Source: Bosea sp. 685 (GTDB lineage: Bacteria > Pseudomonadota > Alphaproteobacteria > Rhizobiales > Beijerinckiaceae). From it: a stretch of DNA of 64,000 nucleotides. The stretch lies in NCBI RefSeq assembly GCF_031884435.1, contig NZ_CP134779.1, positions 4,030,001 to 4,094,000 of the forward strand, given 5' to 3'. Below are positions 1-8,883 of the stretch, in pieces (position 1 is the stretch's first letter; the number at the start of each line of letters is the position of its first letter). The notes under the pieces are model-generated. The model searched no databases. It worked only from the letters and a program-made list of their open reading frames with translations, and was not told the DNA's origin. The position numbers and the translations under genes were made by a program.

Positions 1-691
1 AGTCGAGAAGGTCCTGGATGCGCGCCTTGAAGCCCTCGACGCCCATGCGGCGCACCAGTTCCAGGGCAGCATCCGAACCCCGCGCATTGGTGGCAATCTG
101 GACTCGAAGGTCGAGCAGGCGCTCCTCCGGCAGGCGCGAATTCAAGGCGATCAGATTGAGCAGGTCCTCGTCGACCGCGCCTTCGCGGCAGACCCGCATC
201 ACCGGGATGCGCAGGCCCTCCTCGAAGATCGAACGCGCTGTCGGCGAGGTCGAGCCCGGCACTGCGCCGCCGACATCGGTGTGGTGGCCGATGTTGACGG
301 CGAAAGCGATCAGGTCCTCGCCCTGGAACACCGGCGTCGCGACCGAGATGTCGGGCAGATGGGTGCCGCCGGCGGCATAGGGGTCGTTGGAGATGAAGGC
401 GTCACCGGGGCGGATCTCGGCGCGTGGATAGCGCGCCAGAAGTCCCTCAACAACGCCCATCAGCGAGCCGAGATGGATGGGGATATGCGTTCCCTGCGCC
501 ACCAGCCGGCCCTTGCCGTCGAACAGCCCGACGGAGAAGTCGCGGCGTTCCTTGATCTGCGCCGAAAAGGACGAGCGCATCATGTTGATCGCCATGGTCT
601 CGGTGATCGAGAGTAGGCGGTTGGCGAAGACCTCCATCGCGATCGCATCGAAACCGGCGATCGACCCGGCAGCTCTGTTGGACATCGTCAT
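1..691 (-). CDS. hyuB: Hydantoinase B / oxoprolinase family protein, 3' part outside window
   Basis: The minus frame opens with ATG-ACG-ATG at 691 and stays open to the window edge, giving about 230 N-terminal residues of a protein that is normally about 550 aa. Residues such as EVFANRLLSITETM, RDFSVGLFDG, GTHIPIHLGSL and the DPYAAGGTHLPD stretch are typical of the HyuB family, which pairs with HyuA to open hydantoin-like or 5-oxoproline-like rings with ATP. It starts 10 bp after the HyuA stop with GAGGG just upstream, so it is the last visible gene of the operon running down from 4455. The exact substrate cannot be read from sequence. Confidence 0.9.
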   Translation of the reverse strand, partial: MTMSNRAAGSIAGFDAIAMEVFANRLLSITETMAINMMRSSFSAQIKERRDFSVGLFDGKGRLVAQGTHIPIHLGSLMGVVEGLLARYPRAEIRPGDAFISNDPYAAGGTHLPDISVATPVFQGEDLIAFAVNIGHHTDVGGAVPGSTSPTARSIFEEGLRIPVMRVCREGAVDEDLLNLIALNSRLPEERLLDLRVQIATNARGSDAALELVRRMGVEGFKARIQDLLD

Positions 692-701
692 GGTCAGGCC
701 C

Positions 702-2747
702 TCAACGCTGCAGCGTGATATGGATATTGCCGAAGCCGTCGAGCTCGGCCGTCTGGCGCGGGAGAATGACGGTCGTGCCGCTCATCTCCTCGACGATCGC
801 CGGCCCTTCGAACAGCACGCCGGCCGGCAGGAGTGCGCGCCGGTAGATCGGGGTGTGGATCCAGCCGCGCTCTGGGCCGAGATAGACTTGGCGCGTGTCG
901 AGCCGGGCCGCGCCGAGCGAGATGCCCTGCGCGGGCACGACGGTCTCACCCTTCCTGACGTGGCAGACTGCCTTGAGCCGGACGTTGACGACCTCGATGT
1001 CGCGCCCCTCCAGGCTGTATCCGAACTGGTCGGCATGAGCGCGATGGAACTTGCTTGCGAATGCGGCGAGCATGCCGTCGCCCAACGCGTCGAGAGGCAC
1101 CGGGATGTAGTGGCTCTGGCCGCGATAGCGCGCGTCCAGAGTGAAAAGCAGTTCCTTGGCGGCATCGGGAATCGCTTCCGTTTCGAGCCAGGCATGGCCG
1201 GCCGTGGATAGTTCGGCGCCGAGCGCGACGAGCTCCGCCCAGCTCTCGCCATTCACATGGATGAGCGCCGTGCGGACGTAGTCGCGGCTGAGATCTGACA
1301 GCAGGACACCGCGCGCGCAGAGCGTGCCAGGTTCCTGCGGGACGACAATCTTGTTGAGACCGCATTCCTCCGCGACGTCGGCGGCATGCAGGGGGCCGGC
1401 ACCGCCGAAGGCGAAGAGCGTGAAGGCGGCGAGATCGTGCCCGTGCTCGATCGAGACCGAGCGGATCGCCCGGCTCATATTGGCCGTGGCGATGCTGATC
1501 ACGCCATGCGCGGCGTCCTCGACCGAGATGCCGAGTGGATCGGCGATCTGGCTGCGGATCGCCGCATAAGCCAGGCCGCGATCGACCTTCATCCGCCCTT
1601 CGAGCAGGGCCACGGGGTTCAGCCGGCCGAGCACGATATTGGCGTCGGTCAGCGTGACCTCGGTGCCGCCACGCAGATAGGAGATCGGCCCGGGCATCGC
1701 GCCGGCACTGGTCGGGCCGACCTTGAGCGCGCCGGCATCGTCGAGCCGCGCGATGCTGCCGCCGCCGGCGCCGATGACGTGGATGTCGACCATCGGCATC
1801 CGCACGGGATGCCCCGCCACCAGCCGGCTCGAGGTGAACTGGGCCCGGCCGCCGGTGATCAGCGACACGTCGGTACTGGTGCCGCCGACATCGAAGGTGA
1901 TGATCTCGGTCTCACCAATCTCCGCCCCGATCCGGGCCGACCCTATTACCCCGGCCGCCGGCCCCGAGAGACAGGTCAGCACCGGCAGTTCCTCGACGGT
2001 CTGCACCGGCAGCAGGCCGCCATTAGAATGGAAGGTCAGCGGCTCGACGCGAATCCCGCAGGCTGCGATCTTCTCGCGCAGGCGGCGCAGATACTTCTGG
2101 GTATGAGGCCCGACATAGGCGTTGAGCACGGTCGTCGAAAAGCGTTCGTATTCGCGGAACTCGGCGACGACCTCGGAGGAGACGCTGACATAGAGCTCGG
2201 GTGCGACCCGCCGGATCAGATCGCGCACCGCCCGCTCATGCTCGGGGTTCCGATAGGAGTGCAGGAAGCCGATCGCCACAGCCTTGACACCGCTGTCGCG
2301 CAGCTGGACGACCAACTTCTCGACCGCGTCGAGATCCGGGATCGCCAGCACAGTCCCCGATTTGTCGAGGCGCTCGTCGACCTCGACCCTGCGATGCCGC
2401 TCGACCAGTTCCCCGGGCTTGCGCACCGACCAGTCGAACAGCGAGGGCCGGGTCTGGCGCCCGATCGCCAGGACGTCGCGAAAGCCCTTGGTGGTCAGGA
2501 GGCCGGTCGGGACACCGCGCCGCTCGATCACCATGTTGGTGGCGACGGTCGTGCCATGGCCGACATAGCCGACATCCTCGGGCGAGACCGCGTTGAGTTC
2601 GAGCATCTCGACGATGCCCGACGAGATCGCCCGCGACGGATCGTCCGGCGTCGACGGCACCTTGTGGAAGGCGGTCGGGCCGCCCTCAGTGTTGACCATC
2701 ACGAAGTCGGTGAATGTCCCGCCTACGTCCACGCCTATCCGATACAT
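702..2747 (-). CDS. hyuA: Hydantoinase A / N-methylhydantoinase A family protein
   Basis: This 681-aa protein is the normal length for HyuA. The N-terminal ATP-binding fold shows VDVGGTFTDFV at residues 7-17 and the Hydantoinase_A core has a second phosphate-binding motif, FDVGGTSTDVSL, near residue 285; the C-terminal third matches the usual accessory domain. With HyuB it would form an ATP-dependent cytoplasmic amidohydrolase acting on a cyclic amide. It lies 30 bp downstream of an FAD oxidase gene, which suggests that an N-substituted amino acid or a ring-opened hydantoin product is oxidised next. The family is sure; the substrate is inferred only as hydantoin- or lactam-like. Confidence 0.93.
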   Translation of the reverse strand: MYRIGVDVGGTFTDFVMVNTEGGPTAFHKVPSTPDDPSRAISSGIVEMLELNAVSPEDVGYVGHGTTVATNMVIERRGVPTGLLTTKGFRDVLAIGRQTRPSLFDWSVRKPGELVERHRRVEVDERLDKSGTVLAIPDLDAVEKLVVQLRDSGVKAVAIGFLHSYRNPEHERAVRDLIRRVAPELYVSVSSEVVAEFREYERFSTTVLNAYVGPHTQKYLRRLREKIAACGIRVEPLTFHSNGGLLPVQTVEELPVLTCLSGPAAGVIGSARIGAEIGETEIITFDVGGTSTDVSLITGGRAQFTSSRLVAGHPVRMPMVDIHVIGAGGGSIARLDDAGALKVGPTSAGAMPGPISYLRGGTEVTLTDANIVLGRLNPVALLEGRMKVDRGLAYAAIRSQIADPLGISVEDAAHGVISIATANMSRAIRSVSIEHGHDLAAFTLFAFGGAGPLHAADVAEECGLNKIVVPQEPGTLCARGVLLSDLSRDYVRTALIHVNGESWAELVALGAELSTAGHAWLETEAIPDAAKELLFTLDARYRGQSHYIPVPLDALGDGMLAAFASKFHRAHADQFGYSLEGRDIEVVNVRLKAVCHVRKGETVVPAQGISLGAARLDTRQVYLGPERGWIHTPIYRRALLPAGVLFEGPAIVEEMSGTTVILPRQTAELDGFGNIHITLQR

Positions 2748-2777
2748 GTCGCCTTCACTCCCTATGGTTCGCCGGCA

Positions 2778-3908
2778 TCACGCCGCCGCGCGCTGCGACA
2801 TCAGCCGCGTGGCGCCGAAGCCTTCGATTGATCGTTGCGTGCTGCCTTGGATGACGAGATCGGCCATGATCGCGCCCACGACTGGAACAAGCTGGAATCC
2901 GTGCCCCGAGAAGCCGAAGGCGTGAAACGCACCCTTCGCGTTCGGCGAGGGGCAGATGACGGGCAGGTGATCCTTCGTCGCGGCCTCCATGCCGGTCCAT
3001 GTCCTGACGATGCGTAGCGCGCTGATCGAGGGGAACAGATCGGTCGCGGCACGCGCGCCCTTGGCCAGTTCCTGGAAGTCTACGAAGCTCTTCTGGGCTT
3101 CGATATCGGCGTGGCCCTGCAGGCCTCCGCCGATAACAAGCGTTCCCTGGTCGGATTGCTTGAACGAGAGCGGCCGGTCGACCACGCTGACGACGGGCTT
3201 GAGCAGTGGCGCGATGCGCTCCGTGACGATCATCATCGAGGCCTTGAGTCCCAGCGGGATGTCGTCGCCCAGCATCGCGGCGATCTTGCCCGCCCAGGCG
3301 CCGGCGGCATTGATCACGGTCGGCGCGACGAAATCCCCGGCCGCGGTCTGCACGCGCCAATCGCTCCCGGCCTGTTCGATCGCATCGACGCCGATGCCCT
3401 CAAGGATCGTCACGCCTGCAGCCTCCGCGCTGCGCCGGAACGCCTGCAGGGTCCGGTGCGGATCCGCCGCGCCGTCGCGCCGGGCGATCAAGGCCCCCAC
3501 GCAGTGCGGCGAGATCGCCGGCACGAGCTTCAGCAGCTCGGTGCGGTCGATCAGTTCCTCATGCGCGTATCCGGCCTCCTGCATCCAGGCGAGACGGCTT
3601 TCGAGCTTGGGCAAGTGGTGCACGTGCTCGGCAATGTTGAGCTGGCCATGAGCATGGAAGCCGCAGCCATCTCCGACGATCGCGACGATACCATGCCACA
3701 TCTCCATGGCTTCAAGAGCGATCGGGATCTCGGCGGGATCGCGGTTGAGCGTGCGGACGCCGGCTGCCGTCGCACCCGAGGCGTGGCGCCCGACCCACGA
3801 CCTTTCGAGGATGGTGACGCGACGCCCGGCGCGGGCGAGATGCAACGCGGCTGACAAGCCGTGAAGGCCCCCACCAATCACGAGCGTGTCGAAAGCCTTG
3901 CCGCTCAT
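2778..3908 (-). CDS. FAD-dependent oxidoreductase (DadA/SoxB/HcnC-like)
   Basis: A 376-aa DAO-fold flavoprotein with the dinucleotide motif VIGGGLHGLSAALHLARAG at residues 11-29 followed by the acidic E36 of the Rossmann fold, and a C-terminal FGFSGHGFQL segment typical of glycine/sarcosine/D-amino-acid oxidases. In related clusters this subunit works with an HcnB-like flavoprotein and a small 2Fe-2S protein as a membrane-associated amino acid or opine dehydrogenase. Here its start overlaps the stop of the broken HcnB-like gene by 4 bp, so translation is coupled. Because the two partner subunits look damaged, it may now act alone as a simple oxidase; that is inference. Confidence 0.9.
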   Translation of the reverse strand: MSGKAFDTLVIGGGLHGLSAALHLARAGRRVTILERSWVGRHASGATAAGVRTLNRDPAEIPIALEAMEMWHGIVAIVGDGCGFHAHGQLNIAEHVHHLPKLESRLAWMQEAGYAHEELIDRTELLKLVPAISPHCVGALIARRDGAADPHRTLQAFRRSAEAAGVTILEGIGVDAIEQAGSDWRVQTAAGDFVAPTVINAAGAWAGKIAAMLGDDIPLGLKASMMIVTERIAPLLKPVVSVVDRPLSFKQSDQGTLVIGGGLQGHADIEAQKSFVDFQELAKGARAATDLFPSISALRIVRTWTGMEAATKDHLPVICPSPNAKGAFHAFGFSGHGFQLVPVVGAIMADLVIQGSTQRSIEGFGATRLMSQRAAA

Positions 3909-4201
3909 GACAGGGAATCCATCATGTCGAGCGCGGCGAGCTCACCCAATGTGACGGGCTTGTAGTCGATATCGCTGGCGCGAAACCGGCCGACCACAGC
4001 CGCGCCTTCGGCATAGGCATTGCCGAGAAGGCCGGCCCGCGGAGTCCCGGCGACTGTCTCGATATTCCGCCAGATCTGCCCGCGGGGCGATGGCTGTTCT
4101 TCGACGACGAGCACATCCGGACCATGCCGCTTGGCCACGATGGCCGCCGACATTCCAACCGGGCCGGCTCCAACATTGAGCAGATCGAAATGCCGGTTCA
4201 T
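3905..4201 (-). pseudogene. HcnB-like FAD/NAD(P) oxidoreductase, collapsed remnant
   Basis: Only 98 aa remain of a family normally about 450-480 aa. The N-terminus is intact: the nucleotide-binding motif VGAGPVGMSAAIVAKRHG (residues 8-25) is followed by VEEQPSPRGQIWRNIE, as in HcnB/opine oxidase subunit A. At about residue 80 the text jumps from FRASDIDY to KPVTLGELAAL, which resembles the last residues of the full-length family. The simplest reading is an in-frame internal deletion of over 1 kb that joined the two ends and kept the 4-bp overlaps with both neighbours. No catalytic or BFD-type iron-sulfur domain is left. Confidence 0.7.
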
Positions 4202-4455
4202 GGCGTCACATCCGGCCGGCCTTGCTGGCGCTCGATCCGCATGCCCTCGCGAACCGGCGCGAGGCAGTCGAAGCACACGCCCATCATGCAGTAGGAGGCA
4301 CGCCGCGCTCCCGAAACCGGCGTCGTCCGCGACCAGAGCGGCGCCTGCCGGAGGAGCACGGCTGCAACGCGTTCATCCGCGACCGCGGCGACGGGGTGCC
4401 CATCGACATATACCGTCAGCGAACCGCCTGTGTCCTGATCCAACTTCCTGAACAT
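4198..4455 (-). CDS. Small (2Fe-2S) ferredoxin-like subunit, HcnA-like
   Basis: An 85-aa protein with the Fer2_4 signature SYCMMGVCFDC, placing cysteines at about 56, 61 and 64. Family members have a fourth cysteine some 12-15 residues later, in a segment like ACLxPVRxGM; here CFDC runs straight into LAPVREGMRIERQ, so that loop and its cysteine seem to be missing through a short in-frame deletion. It heads the operon and overlaps the HcnB remnant by 4 bp (ATGA). It should deliver or accept electrons for the flavoprotein subunits, but with three ligands cluster binding is doubtful. Confidence 0.75.
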   Translation of the reverse strand: MFRKLDQDTGGSLTVYVDGHPVAAVADERVAAVLLRQAPLWSRTTPVSGARRASYCMMGVCFDCLAPVREGMRIERQQGRPDVTP

Positions 4456-4644
4456 GAAAGTGCCTTCGGGGTGTTTCGGGGCGAGGCCCTTAACGGCAGT
4501 TGGCCAAGAGCCATGAGTCGGCGCGAGAATCCGCCGCAGGCCTGCCTGCCAGAGCCCGCCTTGCTACCTCGAAATGCCTCGTCGGCCTTGAGCCACGCAT
4601 GATGTTCCCTCCGTGTTGACGACGGTAGGAAGCGGGATACTATT

Positions 4645-5610
4645 ATGTCCAATAGAAATTATACCGCACTCTATTCCCAGAGTTATAGCATGCCTCGTGC
4701 ACTCAACCTCAGACAGATCGAAATCTTCAAGGCGCTGATCGAGCATGGCACGGTCAGCCGCGCGGCCGAGGCGCTTTACATCTCGCAGCCGGCCGCGAGT
4801 AAGCTCCTGATGCAATTGGAGAAGGACAACGGCCTCAAGCTCTTCGATCGCTACAAGGGCCGGCTGGTGCCCACCGCGCAGGGCTTGCGGCTGCATGAGG
4901 AGGTCGCCCGGATTTTCGTCGGGGTCCGCCAGGTCGAAAGTGCGATTGGATTGATCAAGCGCGAAGATCAGGGGCGCCTGGTCGTGGGCGTGATCCCCGC
5001 ACTCAGCGGCGCCTATATCCAGCGCACCACGATGAATTTCCTCAAGCGCAACCCGAATGTCTATTGCTGGATCAAATCGCCCAGCTCGCAATGGATCCCC
5101 GAATATGTCCTGACGCGTGTTCTCGACATCGGGATCGTCACCGCCCGCGTCGAGAACCCCTTCATCGTCACCGAACCGCTGTTCGAGCACCCATTGCTAT
5201 GCATCATGCCGGTCGGGCATCCGCTCGCCGAACGCAAGGTCGTCCGCCCCGACGACCTGAACGGTGTGCCGTTCGTCGCCTTCAACGTCGAAACCTATAC
5301 GGGGCAAAAAGTCTCGACGATGCTCGAGAAGTACAATGTCAGATCCAATATCGTCCTGACGGCGGATTCAAATGCCACGCTTTGCCAATTCGTCGCGGCC
5401 GGGCTCGGCGTCTCGCTCGTCCATCCCCTCTTCATCGCAGGGGTGGAAAAGCAAGTGGTCGTGCGCCCGTTCGAACCGATCATGCCCCTGGATTTTCTGG
5501 TCTGCTTCGGGCGCGATGCCAGAAACCCCCAGCTCATCTCGGACTTTGCGAGCGAAGCGAAAACAATGGCCACCCGCTTTATCGACGACCTCGCAACAAG
5601 CTGGAGCTGA
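4645..5610 (+). CDS. LysR-family transcriptional regulator
   Basis: A 321-aa LysR protein: winged helix-turn-helix at residues 18-78 (LNLRQIEIFKALIEHGTVSRAAEALYISQ region) and a periplasmic-binding-like effector domain to the end. It is divergent from the hydantoinase/oxidase operon with 189 bp between starts, the classic arrangement for a LysR regulator of its neighbour. GGGA lies 7 bp before ATG 4645; ATG 4690 would give a more typical 306-aa protein starting MPRALNLRQ. An imperfect palindrome CTATT-N6-AATAG (4640-4655) spans the upstream start and could be the operator, which would favour 4690. Confidence 0.9.
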   Translation: MSNRNYTALYSQSYSMPRALNLRQIEIFKALIEHGTVSRAAEALYISQPAASKLLMQLEKDNGLKLFDRYKGRLVPTAQGLRLHEEVARIFVGVRQVESAIGLIKREDQGRLVVGVIPALSGAYIQRTTMNFLKRNPNVYCWIKSPSSQWIPEYVLTRVLDIGIVTARVENPFIVTEPLFEHPLLCIMPVGHPLAERKVVRPDDLNGVPFVAFNVETYTGQKVSTMLEKYNVRSNIVLTADSNATLCQFVAAGLGVSLVHPLFIAGVEKQVVVRPFEPIMPLDFLVCFGRDARNPQLISDFASEAKTMATRFIDDLATSWS

Positions 5611-6195
5611 GCCGGCTTGTCGTTCAGCTGCATCTCGGCGCGACCGTCAGTGCCGAAGACGTTCTTTGTCTCGGTGAGGCCGCTCAATGGGAGCCATTCA
5701 AAATTGAACTCGGTCTTGTTGCACTGAGGGACTTCTTGCAGCAGCTGCCACCGGGAATGGACTGATCCTAGGGGGCAGGTTGGGCTCACCAGGCACATAG
5801 CAGATTTGATCCGAAAAGCTGGGCGTCCTGCTCGGACCAAGTCTTCCTAGGCAGAAAGGCCCGCAGCGGCACAAGCCACTTCCAGGGGAGAGAAGGGCGC
5901 GGGTGAGAAATGCTCATCGGCCGGCCTGTCAGCCCACCGGAAACCCGACGTTGCCCGAGGCAGCAAAGTGCCAGACGCCGCCGTTCCCGGCCCATTGCCG
6001 CAATCTATGCCAACGAGACCTGAAATGGGCCGGCGATGATGGCGCTTGCGTCGTCCTTCTAGCCCCACCGGCCATGCCGGCGCAGCGCCTCCTGCATCGG
6101 CCCCGGCGCTGCCGTCCCGCGCCGCCCGGGCTCTAGTCTGGTCGCAAGGGTCGTCGCCCCCGCCCTGCCTCAACCTGACAATGGCCCCGACAACC
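5611..6195 (+). other. Gene-poor stretch between two LysR genes
   Basis: About 580 bp with no gene I can support. Short minus-strand frames between 5600 and 5840 encode a non-repetitive, fairly protein-like stretch (for example FNFEWLPLSGLTETKNVFG), which may be the remains of a decayed coding sequence, but I recognise no family, start or domain in it. No transfer RNA or clear terminator was seen. Confidence 0.4.
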
Positions 6196-7083
6196 TCATC
6201 CCAAGCCAGGCTTTCGCCTTGTCAATGATCTCGTCGGCCAGCAGCAGGCGCGGGCCTGCGGCGGGCGGATGGCGACGTAGGAGATTTCGATTTCCGGCGT
6301 GAGGGGGCGGCTCACCAGCTCGCCCCGCTCCGCGACGGTCACCGGATCGGAGATCGCGATGCCGTCGCCGCGCGCGGCAAAGCCGCAGCAATTGGCCATC
6401 GAGGTCTCCATCAGGGTGGCGGGAGACAGGCCGGCCTGGGCCAGGATGGTGTCGAAGCTCTGACGCACCGGGGTCTTGCGGCCCGGCAGCAGCAGGCGAT
6501 AGGCGACGAGGTCGCGCGGCGTGATGCCGGACAGCGCGGCGAGCGGGTGATCACGGCGCATCGCGACGACGGCATGGGTGGTGGCGAGCGGCTGCGCCGG
6601 CAGGCCGGCATGGCGCGGGGAGCCGAAGACGAAGCCGAGATCATAATGATGGTTGGTGATCATATCGCAGATATGGTCGGTGCTCTCCACGTCGAAGACC
6701 ACCGAGACGTCCGGCTGCGCGCCCATCAGCCGCGACAGGATCTCCGGCAGGCAGGAGGCGGCCAAAGCCGGCATCGCGGCGATGCGCAGGCGCAGCCCCC
6801 GGGAGCCGCGGATGTCGTCGGCGATGGCGCCGATATGGTCGAGGCCGAGATAGAAGCGCTCGACCTCGCGATAGAGCCGGATGGCTTCGGCGCGCGCGAC
6901 GAGCCTGCGGCCATCCCGGTCGAACAGCCTGAGATCGACGGCGATTTCGAAATCCCGGATCAACCGGCTGACCGCCGGCTGGGTCACATTCATCATCTGC
7001 GCCGCCAGCGTGATGCTGCCGGTCAGCATGATGCCGCGAAAGGCTTCGACCTGCCGGGGATGGAGGCGCAGCTGTCGATTCAT
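6196..7083 (-). CDS. LysR-family regulator with shifted C-terminus
   Basis: A 295-aa LysR protein with HTH at residues 6-65 (HPRQVEAFRGIMLTGSITLAA) and the usual effector domain. The last 20 residues (ACCWPTRSLTRRKPGLG) look wrong, while a neighbouring frame over the same bases reads PRLLLADEIIDKAKAWLGM, a normal LysR end. One missing base in the GGG run at 6252-6254 would restore the family ending and move the stop to about 6170. It is divergent from the binding-protein gene at 7252 and most likely controls the nucleoside hydrolase/ABC operon. Confidence 0.88.
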   Translation of the reverse strand: MNRQLRLHPRQVEAFRGIMLTGSITLAAQMMNVTQPAVSRLIRDFEIAVDLRLFDRDGRRLVARAEAIRLYREVERFYLGLDHIGAIADDIRGSRGLRLRIAAMPALAASCLPEILSRLMGAQPDVSVVFDVESTDHICDMITNHHYDLGFVFGSPRHAGLPAQPLATTHAVVAMRRDHPLAALSGITPRDLVAYRLLLPGRKTPVRQSFDTILAQAGLSPATLMETSMANCCGFAARGDGIAISDPVTVAERGELVSRPLTPEIEISYVAIRPPQARACCWPTRSLTRRKPGLG

Positions 7084-7117
7084 AGCGCGCCTCGGTCCGT
7101 GGGATGCGTCGGCCCAT

Positions 7118-7132
7118 ATAACATTAGCTTAT
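7118..7132. promoter_or_regulatory. LysR-type T-N11-A box
   Basis: ATAA-CATTAGC-TTAT is a 15-bp dyad fitting the LysR consensus T-N11-A. It sits between the divergent LysR (start 7083) and the binding-protein gene (start 7252), where such operators are expected. Confidence 0.5.
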
Positions 7133-7251
7133 GCTGATAGGCCGTAATGCGATTTTCAAGCAAGAGCGCGATCCTGTAGGGAGCGGGGACAACGCGGCAG
7201 CAGACGAACGACTGCCGCGAGACCACGGGAAACGACAAGGACGCGCCCGCC

Positions 7252-8802
7252 ATGAGGATGACTGTGCTCGCTGCCGTTCTGGCAGCCTCCGCCCTGGGCG
7301 CTCCAGCCTCAGCGTGGAGCGAAAGCCTGACGATTGGGCTGGCCGCCTCGACGACCTCGATGGACCCGCAATTCTACGTCGTCGGTCCCAACAGCGCGAT
7401 GGCGCGCAATATCTTCGACGGGCTGGTCAACCAGGATCAAAAGCAGCGGATCCAGCCGGCATTGGCGGAATCCTGGAAAGTCGTGGACGACACGACCTGG
7501 GAGTTCAGGCTGCGCCCGAACGTCAAATTCCATGATGGCAGCGCCTTCAGCGCCGCCGATGTCGTCGCCAGCATCAACCGCGTGCCGCTCGCCTCGCAGA
7601 ACAGCCCGAGCTCCTTTGCTGCTTATGTCCGCGACATCGCCGAGGTCACGGCGGTCGACCCGCTGACGGTCCGCATCAAGACCAGGGGGCCGACGCCGCT
7701 CCTGCTCAACAATCTCAGCCGCATCGCGATCCTGCCGGCCGCGATGGAGAAGGTGCCGACGCAGGAGCTCAACACCGGCCGGGGCGTCATCGGCACGGGC
7801 CCGTTCAAATTCGCCTCCTGGACGCCCGATGACAGGGTCGTGCTGGAGCGCTGGGACGGCTATTGGGGCGGGAGACCGGCCTGGGACAAGGTCACCTTCC
7901 GCGTCTTCAAGAACAGCTCAGCCCGCGTCGCCGCGATCCTGTCGGGCGATGTCGACATGATCGAAAGCATTCCCACCGCCGATATGCGCAATATCGAGAA
8001 GGCGAATGCGCTTGGTGTCGTCAACATCGCCGGCAATCGCATCATGTATCTCCACATGGACCAGGCACGCGATGTCTCGCCCTTCGCGAGGGGGCCCGAC
8101 GGCAAGAACCCGTTGAAGAACCCGGATGTGCGCCGCGCCCTGTCTTTGTCGATCAACCGGCAGGCGCTGGTCGAGCGCATCATGGACGGCCAGGGCGCGC
8201 CCGCCGGCCAGCTCGTGCCGGACGGCTATTTCGGCTACGACCCGGCGATCAAGCTCGACGCCTATGACCCGGCGAAGGCCAAGGAGCTTCTCGCGAGGGC
8301 TGGCTATCCCGGCGGCTTTGCGCTGACCTTCCACGCTTCGAATGATCGCTATCCCAACGATTCCAAGATCGCGCAGGCGATCGGCCAGATGTTCAGCCGC
8401 ATCGGCATCAAGACCGAGGTCACGACCATGCCCGGCAGCGTCTATTTCACGCGCGCCTCGGCCCTCGAATTCAGCTTTATCATGGGCGGCGCGGCGGTCG
8501 AGACCGGCGAGGCCTCGGGCGTGCTCGGGCCGATCCTGGAGAGCTATGGCGAGAAGGCGGGCCAGGGCAATCGCGGCCGCTACTCCAACCCGCAATTCGA
8601 CAAGGCGCTGAGCGAGGCCCGCGCAACGCTCGACGACGCCAGGCGCGAACAGCTGCTGCGCGCGGCGACGCAGACCGCGATGACGGATCTCGGCGTCATC
8701 CCGGTGTTCTTCCTCGCCAACACCTGGGCGCTGAAGAAATCCCTCAGCTATGAGGGCCGCTCGGACGGCTACACCCTCGCCTCCGACGTGAAGCCGAAAT
8801 AG
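7252..8802 (+). CDS. ABC transporter substrate-binding protein, family 5 (Opp/Dpp type)
   Basis: A 516-aa SBP_bac_5 protein. Residues 1-22 form a signal peptide (hydrophobic VLAAVLAASALGAPASA, probable cleavage after SAWS), so it is periplasmic. Family marks are TSMDPQFY near the mature N-terminus, LAESWKVVDDTTWEFRLRPNVKFHDG and GTGPFKF. It would capture a peptide- or nucleoside-sized solute for the permeases at 10819-12728. It is the first gene of the operon, divergent from LysR, and resembles the second binding protein at 47512. Two nucleoside hydrolases directly follow, so nucleosides or nucleoside conjugates are the likely cargo; this is inference. Confidence 0.93.
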   Translation: MRMTVLAAVLAASALGAPASAWSESLTIGLAASTTSMDPQFYVVGPNSAMARNIFDGLVNQDQKQRIQPALAESWKVVDDTTWEFRLRPNVKFHDGSAFSAADVVASINRVPLASQNSPSSFAAYVRDIAEVTAVDPLTVRIKTRGPTPLLLNNLSRIAILPAAMEKVPTQELNTGRGVIGTGPFKFASWTPDDRVVLERWDGYWGGRPAWDKVTFRVFKNSSARVAAILSGDVDMIESIPTADMRNIEKANALGVVNIAGNRIMYLHMDQARDVSPFARGPDGKNPLKNPDVRRALSLSINRQALVERIMDGQGAPAGQLVPDGYFGYDPAIKLDAYDPAKAKELLARAGYPGGFALTFHASNDRYPNDSKIAQAIGQMFSRIGIKTEVTTMPGSVYFTRASALEFSFIMGGAAVETGEASGVLGPILESYGEKAGQGNRGRYSNPQFDKALSEARATLDDARREQLLRAATQTAMTDLGVIPVFFLANTWALKKSLSYEGRSDGYTLASDVKPK

Positions 8803-8883
8803 CCGGCCCCAGCCACCTCCCCCGTCCCCTGCCCTCCCGCTCTCATCCGCCCCTGCCCCTGCGAGCGGCTGCGGCCAGCCCCG

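Noticed and set aside
1386..2831. 481-aa plus-strand frame opposite hyuA
   Set aside because: No family resemblance, and HyuA on the other strand has full length and motifs.
5847..6173. 108-aa minus-strand frame between the two LysR genes
   Set aside because: Gly/Arg/Ala-rich with no recognisable fold or start signal.
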